IMG/VR virus record: IMGVR_UViG_3300017779_000125
Coordinates: 1-26,422 of that record
Length of the DNA: 26,422 bases
Direction: 5' to 3' (one strand)
Origin: a virus
Shown here piece after piece: positions 13,657 to 21,901 of this stretch. Positions within the stretch are counted from its first letter, which is position 1; each line of letters opens with the position of its first letter. A program made the translations under genes and the position numbers. The notes beneath the pieces are model-generated. The model was given only the letters and a program-made list of their open reading frames with translations. It was not told the origin of the DNA and did no database searches.

Positions 13657-14851
13657 TTGGAATATAGATACAAACAGGAAAGAGATTGTAAATCATCCAG
13701 CCAAGCGAAAGGTTTTGGTCGCTGGTCGAAGGTTTGGAAAATCTCATTTATCTTTGATATGGTTACTAACAAAAGAAATCAAATCTGGAGAGAGGCGATG
13801 GATTATTACACCAACCTACAGACAGGGAAAGGCTACTACTTGGAAGTTAATGCGACAACTATTTAGAGAATATGACTGCCAGATCAATGAATCAGAACTT
13901 ACTGTTAAGCTACCAAATGAATCAGAGATTGCAATTAGAGGTGCAGAACAAGAAAACAATCTTCGAGGTGCTGGTCTAGATATGGTTGTTATGGAAGAGT
14001 ACAGCTATATCAAACCTCACGTATGGGATGAGATTATCTATCCTATGCTGACAACAACAGATGGCGAGGCTTTTTTTATTGGTACACCAAATGGATATGA
14101 CCATCTATATGATGCTTATTTAAGAGGGCAAGGAAACGATAAGGATTGGAAGTCTTGGCAATTCACAACAGTTGATGGTGGTTATGTACCACAAGAAGAG
14201 ATAGAAAAAGCCAAGAGCATGATGGATGAGAGGGCATTTAAAACAGAGTTTCTTGCATCCTTTGAAACAACAGGAAACAGAGCCGCTTATAACTTTGATA
14301 GAAATACCCATGTGAAAAAAGCAGAGCAACTATCAAACAACTTATTCTGGGGAATGGATTTCAATGTTGATTACATGAGTGCTGTATTAGGCTGTGAGTT
14401 CTCTGATGGTACGATTCACTACTTTGATGAGATAAGGCAAACCAATTCAAATACAGAAGAGATGGCGAAGGCTATGAAGGCTACTGCACCAAACATCCCG
14501 GTATATCCGGATAGTGCTGGATCAGCTAGGTCCACTACATCAAATCGTTCGGACCACATGATCCTAAAAGATTATTCTTTTCATGTTATAGCCAAGAAAG
14601 CGAACCCTCCTGTGATTGATAGATTGAATGCTTTAAATAGAATGCTGAAGGATGCCAAGAGTAAGGTAAGAATGACAGTTGATTCAAAGTGTATTCATTT
14701 GATAAAAGATTTAGAGCAAGTACAGAGAAGCAGAGATGGTAAGATTGATAAGAGTGATATTACATTAACTCATATGCTCGATGCCTGTAGTTATTACATT
14801 GCATACAAACATCCTATCATTAGCAGAATCCCAACATCGGTGGAGTGGTAA
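13649..14851 (+). CDS. Terminase large subunit
   Basis: 400-aa packaging motor ATPase and nuclease. Walker A is AGRRFGKS (residues 25-32), Walker B DMVVMEE with E116/E117, and the coupling motif FIGTPNG near 143-149. The nuclease domain has three candidate acidic residues: D237 (GMDFN), D288 (YPDSAG) and D378 (MLDAC). It cuts concatemeric DNA and pumps it through the portal. It has a TTG start overlapping the small subunit stop by 8 nt. The length is normal for short terminases. Confidence 0.93.
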   Translation: MIDWNIDTNRKEIVNHPAKRKVLVAGRRFGKSHLSLIWLLTKEIKSGERRWIITPTYRQGKATTWKLMRQLFREYDCQINESELTVKLPNESEIAIRGAEQENNLRGAGLDMVVMEEYSYIKPHVWDEIIYPMLTTTDGEAFFIGTPNGYDHLYDAYLRGQGNDKDWKSWQFTTVDGGYVPQEEIEKAKSMMDERAFKTEFLASFETTGNRAAYNFDRNTHVKKAEQLSNNLFWGMDFNVDYMSAVLGCEFSDGTIHYFDEIRQTNSNTEEMAKAMKATAPNIPVYPDSAGSARSTTSNRSDHMILKDYSFHVIAKKANPPVIDRLNALNRMLKDAKSKVRMTVDSKCIHLIKDLEQVQRSRDGKIDKSDITLTHMLDACSYYIAYKHPIISRIPTSVEW

Positions 14852-16186
14852 ATGAAATATTATGACATGATAACGATACCAGACTTGGGGAGCAAGGCAG
14901 TATTTGAAAGCATTAAGAACGCTGAAGATATTGTTTTAAAAGATGAGTATAAGCGTAGACAAATGGGAATTGATTTCTATTACAACAGGGATATCAAGAG
15001 ATATGTTCAAGATTACTTTCCCGGTACTTCCCTATCGCAAATTCCTGTTCTTGAGTTGGGTAAGATTGTATCTAGGTTTGCAAGAGCAAGAATGATGCTG
15101 TATAAGGCTCCAGCCAAAAGATTCGTAGGTGGGGAGTTAGCAGAAGAATATCTATCCTATACACATCATCTTAATTCATCATCTAGGATTGCAAGTGAGT
15201 TGGCTTGGCTATTAGGTACGATACATATCAAATCGGTATGGAATGACAGAAAGCAAAAGATTGAATACCACATCCTTCCTAATGTACGAGAGTATTATTA
15301 TCAAGGTGAGTTAGAACCATATGGCTATTCATATGAGCGTGGTATGAATTCAAGAGGTGATAGAGAGTTTGTATTCTGGAGTGAGTCCAGAGATGGTGAA
15401 CCGGGAATGCATTTTCTTTATGATATCAATGGCAGAGTGTATCCGATACAAGGGAATCCAGAGATGATTAATCCTTATCAAAGTAATCCTATATCTCGAA
15501 TCATGTTTCCCTACGATGCAATGGATGTTACAATCGCATCACTTCATTCTAGTATAGCCTTTACCGAGGTAATGTTGGCTACTCGGTATCAGATGGGTTC
15601 TCCTGTTATTACAGGGATAGACCAAGAAGTTCCAAATTTAAAGTGGGGAGTGGATCGTTTGATTTCTCTTCCAGAAAATAGTACCATGTCCTTCGTTTCG
15701 CCTCCCTCGAACATTAACCAGATGATAAGTGGCGTAAAAGAATTATTAAATGTTACTGGTCAGAATCATGCTTTATCTATACGCTGGGGTGAACAAGGCC
15801 AGATTCCAAGTGGGCAAGCCTTGAAGATTCTAAATATGGAGAACCTAGAATCGAGAGAATCTGATATACCTATGTTCCAAGACTTTGAAGAAGAAAGATA
15901 TATGATAGATAGAAACATCATAGAGGTTCATACTGGTAGAGTATTAGATGAATCATTTGCAGTTGATTTCTCTGAATCTAATTATCCAGAAGAATGGTCG
16001 GTTGAGAAAGATAAACTCCAATTTATGTTGGATAATGGTTTGATGGATAAGAAAGAATTATATAGAAACTTCAATAAAGATATAACTGATGAAGAATTAG
16101 AGATGAGATTAAAAGAATTAGAACCGGAGGTAGAAGAGCCACAAGCACCTCAATCTCCATTAGTATCGGCATTACAGCGTGGATAA
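14852..16186 (+). CDS. Portal protein
   Basis: 444-aa protein right after the large terminase, without overlap (stop then ATG). Length and features fit phage portals: an N-terminal helical crown/wing region, a central segment MFPYDAMDVTIASLHSS, and a C-terminal acidic helical tail (DEELEMRLKELEPEVEEP). Portal rings form the DNA entry vertex and head-tail joint. Position and size support the call strongly. It ends in GTGGATAA, overlapping the next gene by 8 nt. Confidence 0.85.
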   Translation: MKYYDMITIPDLGSKAVFESIKNAEDIVLKDEYKRRQMGIDFYYNRDIKRYVQDYFPGTSLSQIPVLELGKIVSRFARARMMLYKAPAKRFVGGELAEEYLSYTHHLNSSSRIASELAWLLGTIHIKSVWNDRKQKIEYHILPNVREYYYQGELEPYGYSYERGMNSRGDREFVFWSESRDGEPGMHFLYDINGRVYPIQGNPEMINPYQSNPISRIMFPYDAMDVTIASLHSSIAFTEVMLATRYQMGSPVITGIDQEVPNLKWGVDRLISLPENSTMSFVSPPSNINQMISGVKELLNVTGQNHALSIRWGEQGQIPSGQALKILNMENLESRESDIPMFQDFEEERYMIDRNIIEVHTGRVLDESFAVDFSESNYPEEWSVEKDKLQFMLDNGLMDKKELYRNFNKDITDEELEMRLKELEPEVEEPQAPQSPLVSALQRG

Positions 16187-16943
16187 AGACCAAATAGCAC
16201 AGCAATTCGCTCAAGCCTTGCAGAAGGCTCAAGCACAAATGGTCGAAGATATACTCGATCTGCAAAGGTCACTAACAAGGGAAGAGTTTATCTCGCTCAT
16301 TTCCACGCTTGATGTCGATGATTATATTTTTAATAAGATTGGTATGCAGAACAATCTGAATAAATACATCGCATCATACGAAGGTGTACTACTTGGAATG
16401 GAAGCAACAGGACAAGTAACAGAGCAAACGCTACAAGCATTAGTTCGATTGGATGAGGCTACATTTAGAAAGCAGATTGGTACGATGGGCGAACAGATTA
16501 TAGATGAGGCTGTGAAAGGTATTATAGGTGGTAAGACCGAGAGAGAGATTGCACAAAGTATGTTAGGCAATGTATTAAGACCAGACCAAGCCGAAACACT
16601 AGCTAATACTGCATTGAATACATTTGAAAGAAATGTCACAGCAGAGATGGCAACCTTTGATTCACCAGATGCTACTTATGTATATCAAGGTCCGATAGAT
16701 GATAGGACCAGAGATATATGTTTAGATATGATGTCTGCTGGTAGCCTAACAATGGATGAGGTCAAATCACAGTATCCCGGTGCATTTGTTGATGGTGGAG
16801 GATTTAATTGTAGACATAGATGGGCAAAAGAAACATCGGTTTCAAAGAAACTAACTGATCCCGAACAAGCAAAGAATTTTATTGATAACAAAGGTGGATT
16901 CAAAAGAACACCATTAACACCTCAACAGCAATTAAATGGCTAA
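16179..16943 (+). CDS. Phage head morphogenesis protein (SPP1 gp7 / MuF-like)
   Basis: 254-aa protein after the portal, where minor head proteins of the MuF/SPP1 gp7 family lie. The C-terminal region has the characteristic pattern DDRTRDICLDMM, then GGGFNCRHRW with the Cys and His residues of the family. The N-terminal two-thirds is helical. SPP1 gp7 binds the portal and is carried in the virion, affecting DNA ejection. GTG start. Its end ATGGCTAA overlaps the next gene by 8 nt. Confidence 0.8.
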   Translation: MDKDQIAQQFAQALQKAQAQMVEDILDLQRSLTREEFISLISTLDVDDYIFNKIGMQNNLNKYIASYEGVLLGMEATGQVTEQTLQALVRLDEATFRKQIGTMGEQIIDEAVKGIIGGKTEREIAQSMLGNVLRPDQAETLANTALNTFERNVTAEMATFDSPDATYVYQGPIDDRTRDICLDMMSAGSLTMDEVKSQYPGAFVDGGGFNCRHRWAKETSVSKKLTDPEQAKNFIDNKGGFKRTPLTPQQQLNG

Positions 16944-17460
16944 AGAATTAAGAGATATACCAACATTCACCAAGCGATTCTGGAAGTTTGTTGGTGATGA
17001 ATCAGCAGACCGAATACGAGTGCATACTACCAAAGGTGGCAAAGATGTATTTGGTAAGAAGTTTACGCCATATAAAAGACATGAGCCATTTTGGTTTACA
17101 AAAACAGTAAACAATAAAAAGATTAAAATATATGCACAAGATTATGTAACAAGAAAAACATCTGGCAAGTTCAAGAGGCAATCATCTACCTCATCAAAGG
17201 TTGATTTACAACTTACTGGTGACATGATGGGGAATCTACAAACCAGAGGATTCACAAAAGATAAAGTTGTAATTGGTTGGTCAGGTACTAATGCACAGAA
17301 GATTCAATGGAATGATGATATGGGTAGAACAGTAACCAGTAATGTAAGACCAGTATCGAAAGGTGTTGAAAGATTTATTTTGAATGAGGTTGATAAGCAT
17401 ATCGAGAAGAATGCTAGGGAGGCTACTAAAAAGCCAATCAACCTTAAAATAGGTAAATGA
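16936..17460 (+). CDS. Virion morphogenesis / tail completion-like protein
   Basis: 174-aa basic protein. DVFGKKFTPYK in the N-terminal half and LTGDMMGNLQTR with VVIGWSG in the middle match the pattern of phage virion morphogenesis (Phage_tail_S, HK97 gp10-like) proteins that act at the head-tail junction. Its place between the MuF-like gene and the scaffold is unusual for a tail gene but common in Mu-like gene orders. The C-terminus is Lys-rich. Confidence 0.65.
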   Translation: MAKELRDIPTFTKRFWKFVGDESADRIRVHTTKGGKDVFGKKFTPYKRHEPFWFTKTVNNKKIKIYAQDYVTRKTSGKFKRQSSTSSKVDLQLTGDMMGNLQTRGFTKDKVVIGWSGTNAQKIQWNDDMGRTVTSNVRPVSKGVERFILNEVDKHIEKNAREATKKPINLKIGK

Positions 17461-17474
17461 AGGGAGGCTCGGAC

Positions 17475-18020
17475 ATGAGCGAAGAAACAGTACAAGATAG
17501 CGTACAAGAGGTGGCTACTGACAGCCGGAATGAATCATCATCTAGCAATCAAGATAGTGATTTACTGCGAGAGGTTATGCAGAAGAAAGAACGATTGCAG
17601 AAAGCTGAATCTCGTGTTGCAGAACTTGAGAAGAAGATGGAAGAGGATAGACAATCACAACTAGCTGAAAACGATGAATACAAGATGTTGTACGAAGAAA
17701 CAAAAGCAAAGTATGATTCTATCACTCCAGAACTTCAATCCTATAAGGATAGAGATAATGCAGAGATTGAGAAGATGTTAGCAGATTTCTCTGAAGATGA
17801 GAGGGATGCTTTTAAAGAAATGAATTATTCTCAAGTGAAAGTAGTTCATTCAAAATTAATTAATAAACAAACTAATGTTCCAAGTGTAGACAACTCAACT
17901 GCATCTGGTTATCAAGGTTATAGTACTTTGACAGATGCGGCCCGGGATGTTGCGAGTGGGAAATTGGACAAATCAAGTTATGCGAAAATCAAAGAAGCCT
18001 TTGCATCTAAATTCAATTAA
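17475..18020 (+). CDS. Capsid scaffold-like protein
   Basis: 181-aa charged protein. The ATG at 17475 is preferred because AGGGAGG lies 7 nt upstream (ATG 17457 also in frame). Residues 30-110 have a strong heptad-like coiled coil rich in Glu, Lys and Arg (RLQKAESRVAELEKKMEEDR). The composition, coiled coil and place before the major capsid gene fit an internal scaffold that is removed during maturation. No protease is seen, so it may exit intact or be cut by an unrecognised enzyme. Confidence 0.75.
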   Translation: MSEETVQDSVQEVATDSRNESSSSNQDSDLLREVMQKKERLQKAESRVAELEKKMEEDRQSQLAENDEYKMLYEETKAKYDSITPELQSYKDRDNAEIEKMLADFSEDERDAFKEMNYSQVKVVHSKLINKQTNVPSVDNSTASGYQGYSTLTDAARDVASGKLDKSSYAKIKEAFASKFN

Positions 18021-18039
18021 CAATAATCCTACAACCGGA

Positions 18040-18240
18040 ATGGATACTGGAAGTGTATCATCTGCTGTATCGAAAGATGGTGAGCATATCTATGTTTCAA
18101 ATGGTGAACAAATACCATACGAAGATGGGTTTAGGATTTGTGTTGGACAAGAGAAGGCTCCTTTATGCAAGGACTTGAGGAGTACATTTACTCACATCTC
18201 GCAAGACCGATGGGATGCTATATTTGGGAAAAAAGGATAA
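18040..18240 (+). CDS. Small protein before the capsid gene
   Basis: 66-aa protein from the ATG at 18040; upstream in-frame ATGs at 17935 and 17980 lie inside the scaffold gene and no start has a good SD. The sequence is Gly/Asp-rich with two Cys. The segment DGEHIYVSNGEQIPYEDGFRICVG looks beta-rich. Possibly a capsid accessory or decoration protein by position. Not recognised. Confidence 0.5.
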   Translation: MDTGSVSSAVSKDGEHIYVSNGEQIPYEDGFRICVGQEKAPLCKDLRSTFTHISQDRWDAIFGKKG

Positions 18241-18246
18241 TACAAA

Positions 18247-19104
18247 ATGGCCGCTGGAGATACAGGGAATTTCGCTGGTGGATTACTTGAAGTAATCGAA
18301 TCAGAAGCAGTAATTAAATTCTCGGAAGCAAATGTCACAATGCCATTGGTAACTGTAAAAGGTGAACCAAAGGCTGACCAAATAACTTTCATTGCATACA
18401 ATGCTGGAAGTAACAAACTAACTAGTGCTGATGTAGCAAATACTGCTGAAGGTACTGTAACACCATCAACACAACTGGATTCTGAAAAGAAAACAGCAAC
18501 TCTGGATATGTATTCAGCAATGGTTCCAATCTATGATGAGGCAATGAGATCTAATGCTGATGATGTCGCATCTAATGTTGGTGCATTGTTAGGTAATGCA
18601 ATGGCCGCTAAAGCCGATGCATTATTGAATGCTCTTATGGATGGATTTTCAAATACTGCCGGTGCTAGTGATTCGGCTCTATCTGTTGATAATCTGTTTT
18701 CTGCTCTTTCTAGTCTAAAGCAAAATTCTGCTCTTGGGCAACCTAGTGCAGTTTTAGATCCAAGACAGATCTGGGGAACTTATGGAGTTCATAATGACCT
18801 AGTAACAGCGGCCCAGTTCGCTGGTGCTGGTGTACAGGATGAAGGTGCTAGAACAGGATTTGTATCACAGATCGCTGGTATTGGTATCCATTCATCACCA
18901 GAGTTCACAGTTGCATCAAACGCTGTTAAAGGTGGAGTCTTTGTTCCCGGTGCATTGGGAATGGGATACGCTGGAGAACTAATCAAGACCGAGGTATATC
19001 GTGAAGGTTCATATCTTCGTGATAACATCATCGGAAGTGGTTTCTGGGGAGTTACAGAAATCATTGATGGTTGGGGTGTAGAGGTTCATACTAAAGTATC
19101 ATAA
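18247..19104 (+). CDS. Major capsid protein
   Basis: 285-aa protein after the scaffold-like gene. It has the composition of an HK97-fold capsid subunit: Ala/Gly/Val-rich, an N-terminal helix (GGLLEVIESEAVIKF), a beta-region around TATLDMYSAMVPIYDEAMRS, and the A-domain-like C-terminal half. There is no long N-terminal delta domain, in line with a separate scaffold gene. Its stop lies in a duplicated AAAGTATCAT, and a very stable hairpin follows at 19123-19148. Confidence 0.85.
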   Translation: MAAGDTGNFAGGLLEVIESEAVIKFSEANVTMPLVTVKGEPKADQITFIAYNAGSNKLTSADVANTAEGTVTPSTQLDSEKKTATLDMYSAMVPIYDEAMRSNADDVASNVGALLGNAMAAKADALLNALMDGFSNTAGASDSALSVDNLFSALSSLKQNSALGQPSAVLDPRQIWGTYGVHNDLVTAAQFAGAGVQDEGARTGFVSQIAGIGIHSSPEFTVASNAVKGGVFVPGALGMGYAGELIKTEVYREGSYLRDNIIGSGFWGVTEIIDGWGVEVHTKVS

Positions 19105-19122
19105 AGTATCATAATGATAACA

Positions 19123-19148
19123 GGGGAGGGGATTTCGGTTCCCTCCCC
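19123..19148 (+). other. Stable hairpin after the capsid gene
   Basis: GGGGAGGG (19123-19130) pairs with CCCTCCCC (19141-19148), extended by one G-T and one A-T pair around a 6-nt loop. No T-run follows, so it is not a typical terminator. It may stabilise the capsid mRNA or reduce read-through. AAAGTATCAT is repeated in tandem just upstream (19093-19112). Confidence 0.75.
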
Positions 19149-19166
19149 AACTCTAAAGGATTATAA

Positions 19167-19514
19167 ATGGCATTAGGAACAAAGAAAAGTTTTAATTCAA
19201 TAATGAGAGAGTATTTCAGCGATATAGCTGGAATAACATCTGGCTCAAAAAGTTTAAATGATTCGGTTCGTGCTGGTCTTGAAGAGTTAGGACATTCTGG
19301 ATCATTGGGTAAGATGTTGAAAGAATGGGCAAATGGTCAGGGAGGCTCTGGAACAAGTATCAACTCTGCTTTAAGAATTGCATTTGCTGATATGGAAGGT
19401 GAGTCTGGTGTAAGTATAAATGCAATGAGTGATGAGTACATGGGTAAGATTAAATGGGAAAATATGCTTACAAAATTTGAAGATGAAGATCGTAAGTGGA
19501 ACTTCATAGATTAA
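19167..19514 (+). CDS. SLND-type short-repeat protein
   Basis: 115-aa protein with AAAGGA before the ATG. It is built from degenerate repeats: SFNSIMREYFSDIAG, SLNDSVRAGLEELG, TSINSALRIAFADMEG and SINAMSDEYMGK, separated by Gly/Ser linkers. Proteins with such S-(L/I)-N-(D/S) repeats are often found next to fibre or capsid genes in phages. Here it lies between the capsid and fibre-like genes, so a virion-surface role is plausible. Function not known. Confidence 0.55.
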   Translation: MALGTKKSFNSIMREYFSDIAGITSGSKSLNDSVRAGLEELGHSGSLGKMLKEWANGQGGSGTSINSALRIAFADMEGESGVSINAMSDEYMGKIKWENMLTKFEDEDRKWNFID

Positions 19515-19522
19515 TAATAACC

Positions 19523-19538
19523 TCACAGGAAGCTGTGA
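19523..19538 (+). other. Intergenic hairpin
   Basis: TCACAG (19523-19528), loop GAAG, CTGTGA (19533-19538): a perfect 6-bp stem in the gap between the repeat protein and the fibre-like gene. Not followed by T residues. Confidence 0.5.
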
Positions 19539-19566
19539 ACAAAATCTCATGGAAAGGAGATAGAAA

Positions 19567-20427
19567 ATGGCAAGTTTAACAGGGGCAAGTGTAGCAAGTA
19601 GTTATACTTCTTTATTAAAACTAAATGGAAATACAGATTCATTAGTTGCTGGAAATGGCTCTAATGCAATACAAGTTGTTGATGGAGATGGTACAGGATC
19701 ATCATTATATCTAAATACAGATAATATCGGGATTGGAATGTCTCCATCATCAAGGTTATCAATAAAAGCCAATGGTGATTCCTCTGCTGTATTAGATATA
19801 CATGGCAGAAGCTCTGATGACTTTGCAATTGTTTCTTTCAAGGAAAATGCTAGTCAAACTGTAAAAGGACAAATCAAAGTTGATGGCTCTGATAATATGA
19901 TATTTAGGTCTGGCCCATCAACTGATAGGCTGACTATTTCTTCGGCTGGAGTAGTAGAATTAACATCTGGTCAATTAAAATTCCCAGCATCTCAAAATGC
20001 AAGTTCAGATGCGAACACACTTGATGATTATGAAGAAGGCGATTGGTCTCCAGTTGTTTCAGATGGTACTAATAATGCAACAATGCATGGTGCTATTGGC
20101 GGTAGATATACGAAGGTAGGTAATAAGGTAACAGTTACAGCATATATTTTAGTAACATCGCTCGGAAGTGTAAGTGGAGCAATAAGAGTAACAGGGCTAC
20201 CATTTGCAGTTGCAGACAGTAATCGTAATTATTCTGCTTTTGCGGTTAGTTCTTGCGAAGGTTTAAACATTACTGCTGGGCATAGCATGAATTTAACTGC
20301 TTGGAAAGGCACATCTTATGCTAAAGTCTGGCTCTGGGATTCTGCAACTGGTGGCAGTGAAATGACAGGAGCAGAGTTATCAGCAGATGGTGGATTTATG
20401 ATTAGTGGTAGCTATTTAACAACATAA
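19567..20427 (+). CDS. Fibre / receptor-binding-like structural protein
   Basis: 286-aa Gly/Ser/Thr/Asn-rich protein with AAAGGAG upstream. The middle part (NIGIGMSPSSRLSIKANG, FKENASQTVKGQIKVDG) resembles shaft repeats of trimeric fibres. The second half starts with DDYEEGDWSPVV followed by GGRYTKVGNKVTVTAYI, a beta-rich domain seen at the end of many phage tail fibre proteins. It probably binds the host surface. It is encoded beside the capsid and not the tail genes, so a head fibre is also possible. Confidence 0.7.
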   Translation: MASLTGASVASSYTSLLKLNGNTDSLVAGNGSNAIQVVDGDGTGSSLYLNTDNIGIGMSPSSRLSIKANGDSSAVLDIHGRSSDDFAIVSFKENASQTVKGQIKVDGSDNMIFRSGPSTDRLTISSAGVVELTSGQLKFPASQNASSDANTLDDYEEGDWSPVVSDGTNNATMHGAIGGRYTKVGNKVTVTAYILVTSLGSVSGAIRVTGLPFAVADSNRNYSAFAVSSCEGLNITAGHSMNLTAWKGTSYAKVWLWDSATGGSEMTGAELSADGGFMISGSYLTT

Positions 20428-20429
20428 TT

Positions 20430-20447
20430 CTTAATTGGATAATTAAG
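20430..20447 (+). other. Intergenic hairpin after the fibre gene
   Basis: CTTAATT (20430-20436), loop GGAT, AATTAAG (20441-20447). A 7-bp AT-rich stem with no T-run after it. Third hairpin of the capsid-fibre interval. Confidence 0.5.
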
Positions 20448-20469
20448 TGGAACTAACAAGGAGTAAATA

Positions 20470-20715
20470 ATGTCTTTAGAAAAAAAAGTAACATACGATT
20501 ATGAGGTTCGTGGTGAATATAAAATTATTCAAGAACGCTGTAAAACCTCTATAATGGAAGATGGTAAGGAACTATCTTATTCATATAGTAGAAAAGTATT
20601 ATCACCAGATGCTGATATAAGTGGCGAATCTGATGAATTAAAAGCATTAGCTGGTGCATTATGGACAGATGATTTGAAGTCTGCTTATGCAGATAGTATT
20701 ACTGAATCAGAATAA
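20470..20715 (+). CDS. Conserved small phage protein near fibre genes
   Basis: 81-aa protein, AAGGAG upstream. The layout (charged strand region, MEDGKELSYSYSRKVLSPDAD, then a helix ending WTDDLKSAYADS) is like small proteins commonly encoded after phage tail fibre genes. No function has been established that I know of. The call rests on pattern memory and position. Confidence 0.55.
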   Translation: MSLEKKVTYDYEVRGEYKIIQERCKTSIMEDGKELSYSYSRKVLSPDADISGESDELKALAGALWTDDLKSAYADSITESE

Positions 20716-20732
20716 TAAAATAGGGAGGTATC

Positions 20733-20963
20733 GTGGCAAAAAATAAAGAAAAACCACAAGAACAGACCTTTGAATATCAAAGTAAGAAGTACAAAGTAAG
20801 TTTATTCGACGAATATGAGATTGATGATTTCAATCAATATTTAGATTTGAATAATAAAAGGGATAAGATGGCTTTTAATCTTCGGCAATTAGATGGTGGA
20901 TTAAAACATTATAAATCAAAAATAGATAAGCATATTGAAAAATACGATCAAGAAAATAAGTAG
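20733..20963 (+). CDS. Small coiled-coil protein, unknown
   Basis: 76-aa charged protein with GTG start and a strong SD (GGGAGG). An N-terminal short beta-like part (QTFEYQSKKYKVSLFDEY) is followed by a long helix to the end. This layout recurs in small genes of aquatic phages. The function is unknown. Confidence 0.5.
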   Translation: MAKNKEKPQEQTFEYQSKKYKVSLFDEYEIDDFNQYLDLNNKRDKMAFNLRQLDGGLKHYKSKIDKHIEKYDQENK

Positions 20964-20965
20964 AG

Positions 20966-21217
20966 ATGATTTTGAAGTTGTTTATGAGAACATTGATACT
21001 TCTTATGATATTCCTGTTTCTTTTAACAGTAACAGGATGCAGTCAGGGATGGAGCGTAGGAGGTGTTGTACTCACTCCACAGGATACTGTAACAAATACA
21101 GTATTTATAGAGATAATGGATGCTGATTCTAATATGCATTATTATCATGGAAAGATTTACACAAGCTCAAACTGGTGCTGGTTGCATCATCAGTTTGAAG
21201 ATATAGAACATGAGTGA
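20966..21217 (+). CDS. Lipoprotein, possible outer-membrane spanin component
   Basis: 83-aa protein with a lipoprotein signal: a long hydrophobic stretch (residues 8-22) followed by the lipobox VTGC with Cys25. The mature part is about 59 residues, Gly/Asp-rich with two Trp and a Cys. A short lipoprotein in front of a single-TM coiled-coil protein and close to an endolysin suggests a spanin-like role in outer membrane disruption, implying a Gram-negative host. It is not Pro-rich like Rz1, so the role is inference. Confidence 0.6.
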   Translation: MILKLFMRTLILLMIFLFLLTVTGCSQGWSVGGVVLTPQDTVTNTVFIEIMDADSNMHYYHGKIYTSSNWCWLHHQFEDIEHE

Positions 21218-21539
21218 TGTTAAAACAGCGAGAAGTTATCGTGGTGCTGTGGTTGATGACCATTATACTTTTAGCATCAATCTCCGTTGGATGGTACAGC
21301 TATGTGTTCTTGTGGGTGGTCTTGTGTATGGGTACTATAATATTATGTCTCGACTTACAACCCTTGAAACAGAACTGGTGGAAACAGATAGCCAAATTCG
21401 GAGTTTATTTGATAAGCACAGCATGGAGGAACAGCGGAAAAGGTCAGAATTGGAGAGTAGAGTTTCATTCTATGAAGAAAAAATGAATATTAATGTAAAT
21501 CCTTTATCTTGGAAGTTGTTTAATAAAGAGAATAGATGA
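21210..21539 (+). CDS. Membrane-anchored coiled-coil protein, spanin-like
   Basis: 109-aa protein: a soluble N-terminus, one transmembrane helix (about 28-46, VQLCVLVGGLVYGYY), then a long charged coiled coil (SRLTTLETELVETDSQIRSL) and a short end NPLSWK. One TM followed by a periplasmic coiled coil is the topology of inner-membrane spanins. It overlaps the lipoprotein gene by 8 nt and the next gene by ATGA. A holin accessory is an alternative. Confidence 0.55.
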   Translation: MSDVKTARSYRGAVVDDHYTFSINLRWMVQLCVLVGGLVYGYYNIMSRLTTLETELVETDSQIRSLFDKHSMEEQRKRSELESRVSFYEEKMNINVNPLSWKLFNKENR

Positions 21540-21901
21540 ATCATAATGAGTTTCAACACATTGCAGAACAATTATTTGGAAAGGCTGTTTGGCTTGTATT
21601 CGCATATTTATCTGTATCCATATTTAAAGGACTTATATTAAATGTCTATGAAGGTCTTATGGTATTTTTGGGAAACGATCTCAATCAAGATGATGTTGTG
21701 TATCTTGGAACCGATGAAAGACCAGCTAGAATTGTAAGGATGGGAATAAGGAAAACAGTATTTTACATGAAAGACCAAGATGGAAGGTGGAACATAAAAA
21801 TGGCAGTACCTAACGAGAGTTTGAAAACTATGGTAATTAAGAAACAGTTGCCAAAAAATGGTGGAAGATTTCACAGCATTACCGGGAGCGAAGATGGATA
21901 A
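21536..21901 (+). CDS. MscS-like mini membrane protein
   Basis: 121-aa protein. Residues 15-45 are hydrophobic (AVWLVFAYLSVSIFKGLILNVYEGLMVFL), one or two membrane helices. Residues 52-105 (DDVVYLGTDERPARIVRMGIR, then DGRWNIKMAVPNESLKTMVI) look like the beta domain following the pore helix in MscS mechanosensitive channels, including the VPN-(E/S)-x-L segment. It is far shorter than MscS (about 280 aa). In a lysis block it could form a holin-like channel. It ends with ATGGATAA, overlapping the next gene. Confidence 0.5.
   Translation: MNHNEFQHIAEQLFGKAVWLVFAYLSVSIFKGLILNVYEGLMVFLGNDLNQDDVVYLGTDERPARIVRMGIRKTVFYMKDQDGRWNIKMAVPNESLKTMVIKKQLPKNGGRFHSITGSEDG

Noticed and set aside
19123-19148. 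Terminator after the capsid gene
   Set aside because: The stem is strong but is followed by AACTCTAAAGG with no T-run, and essential genes continue downstream.
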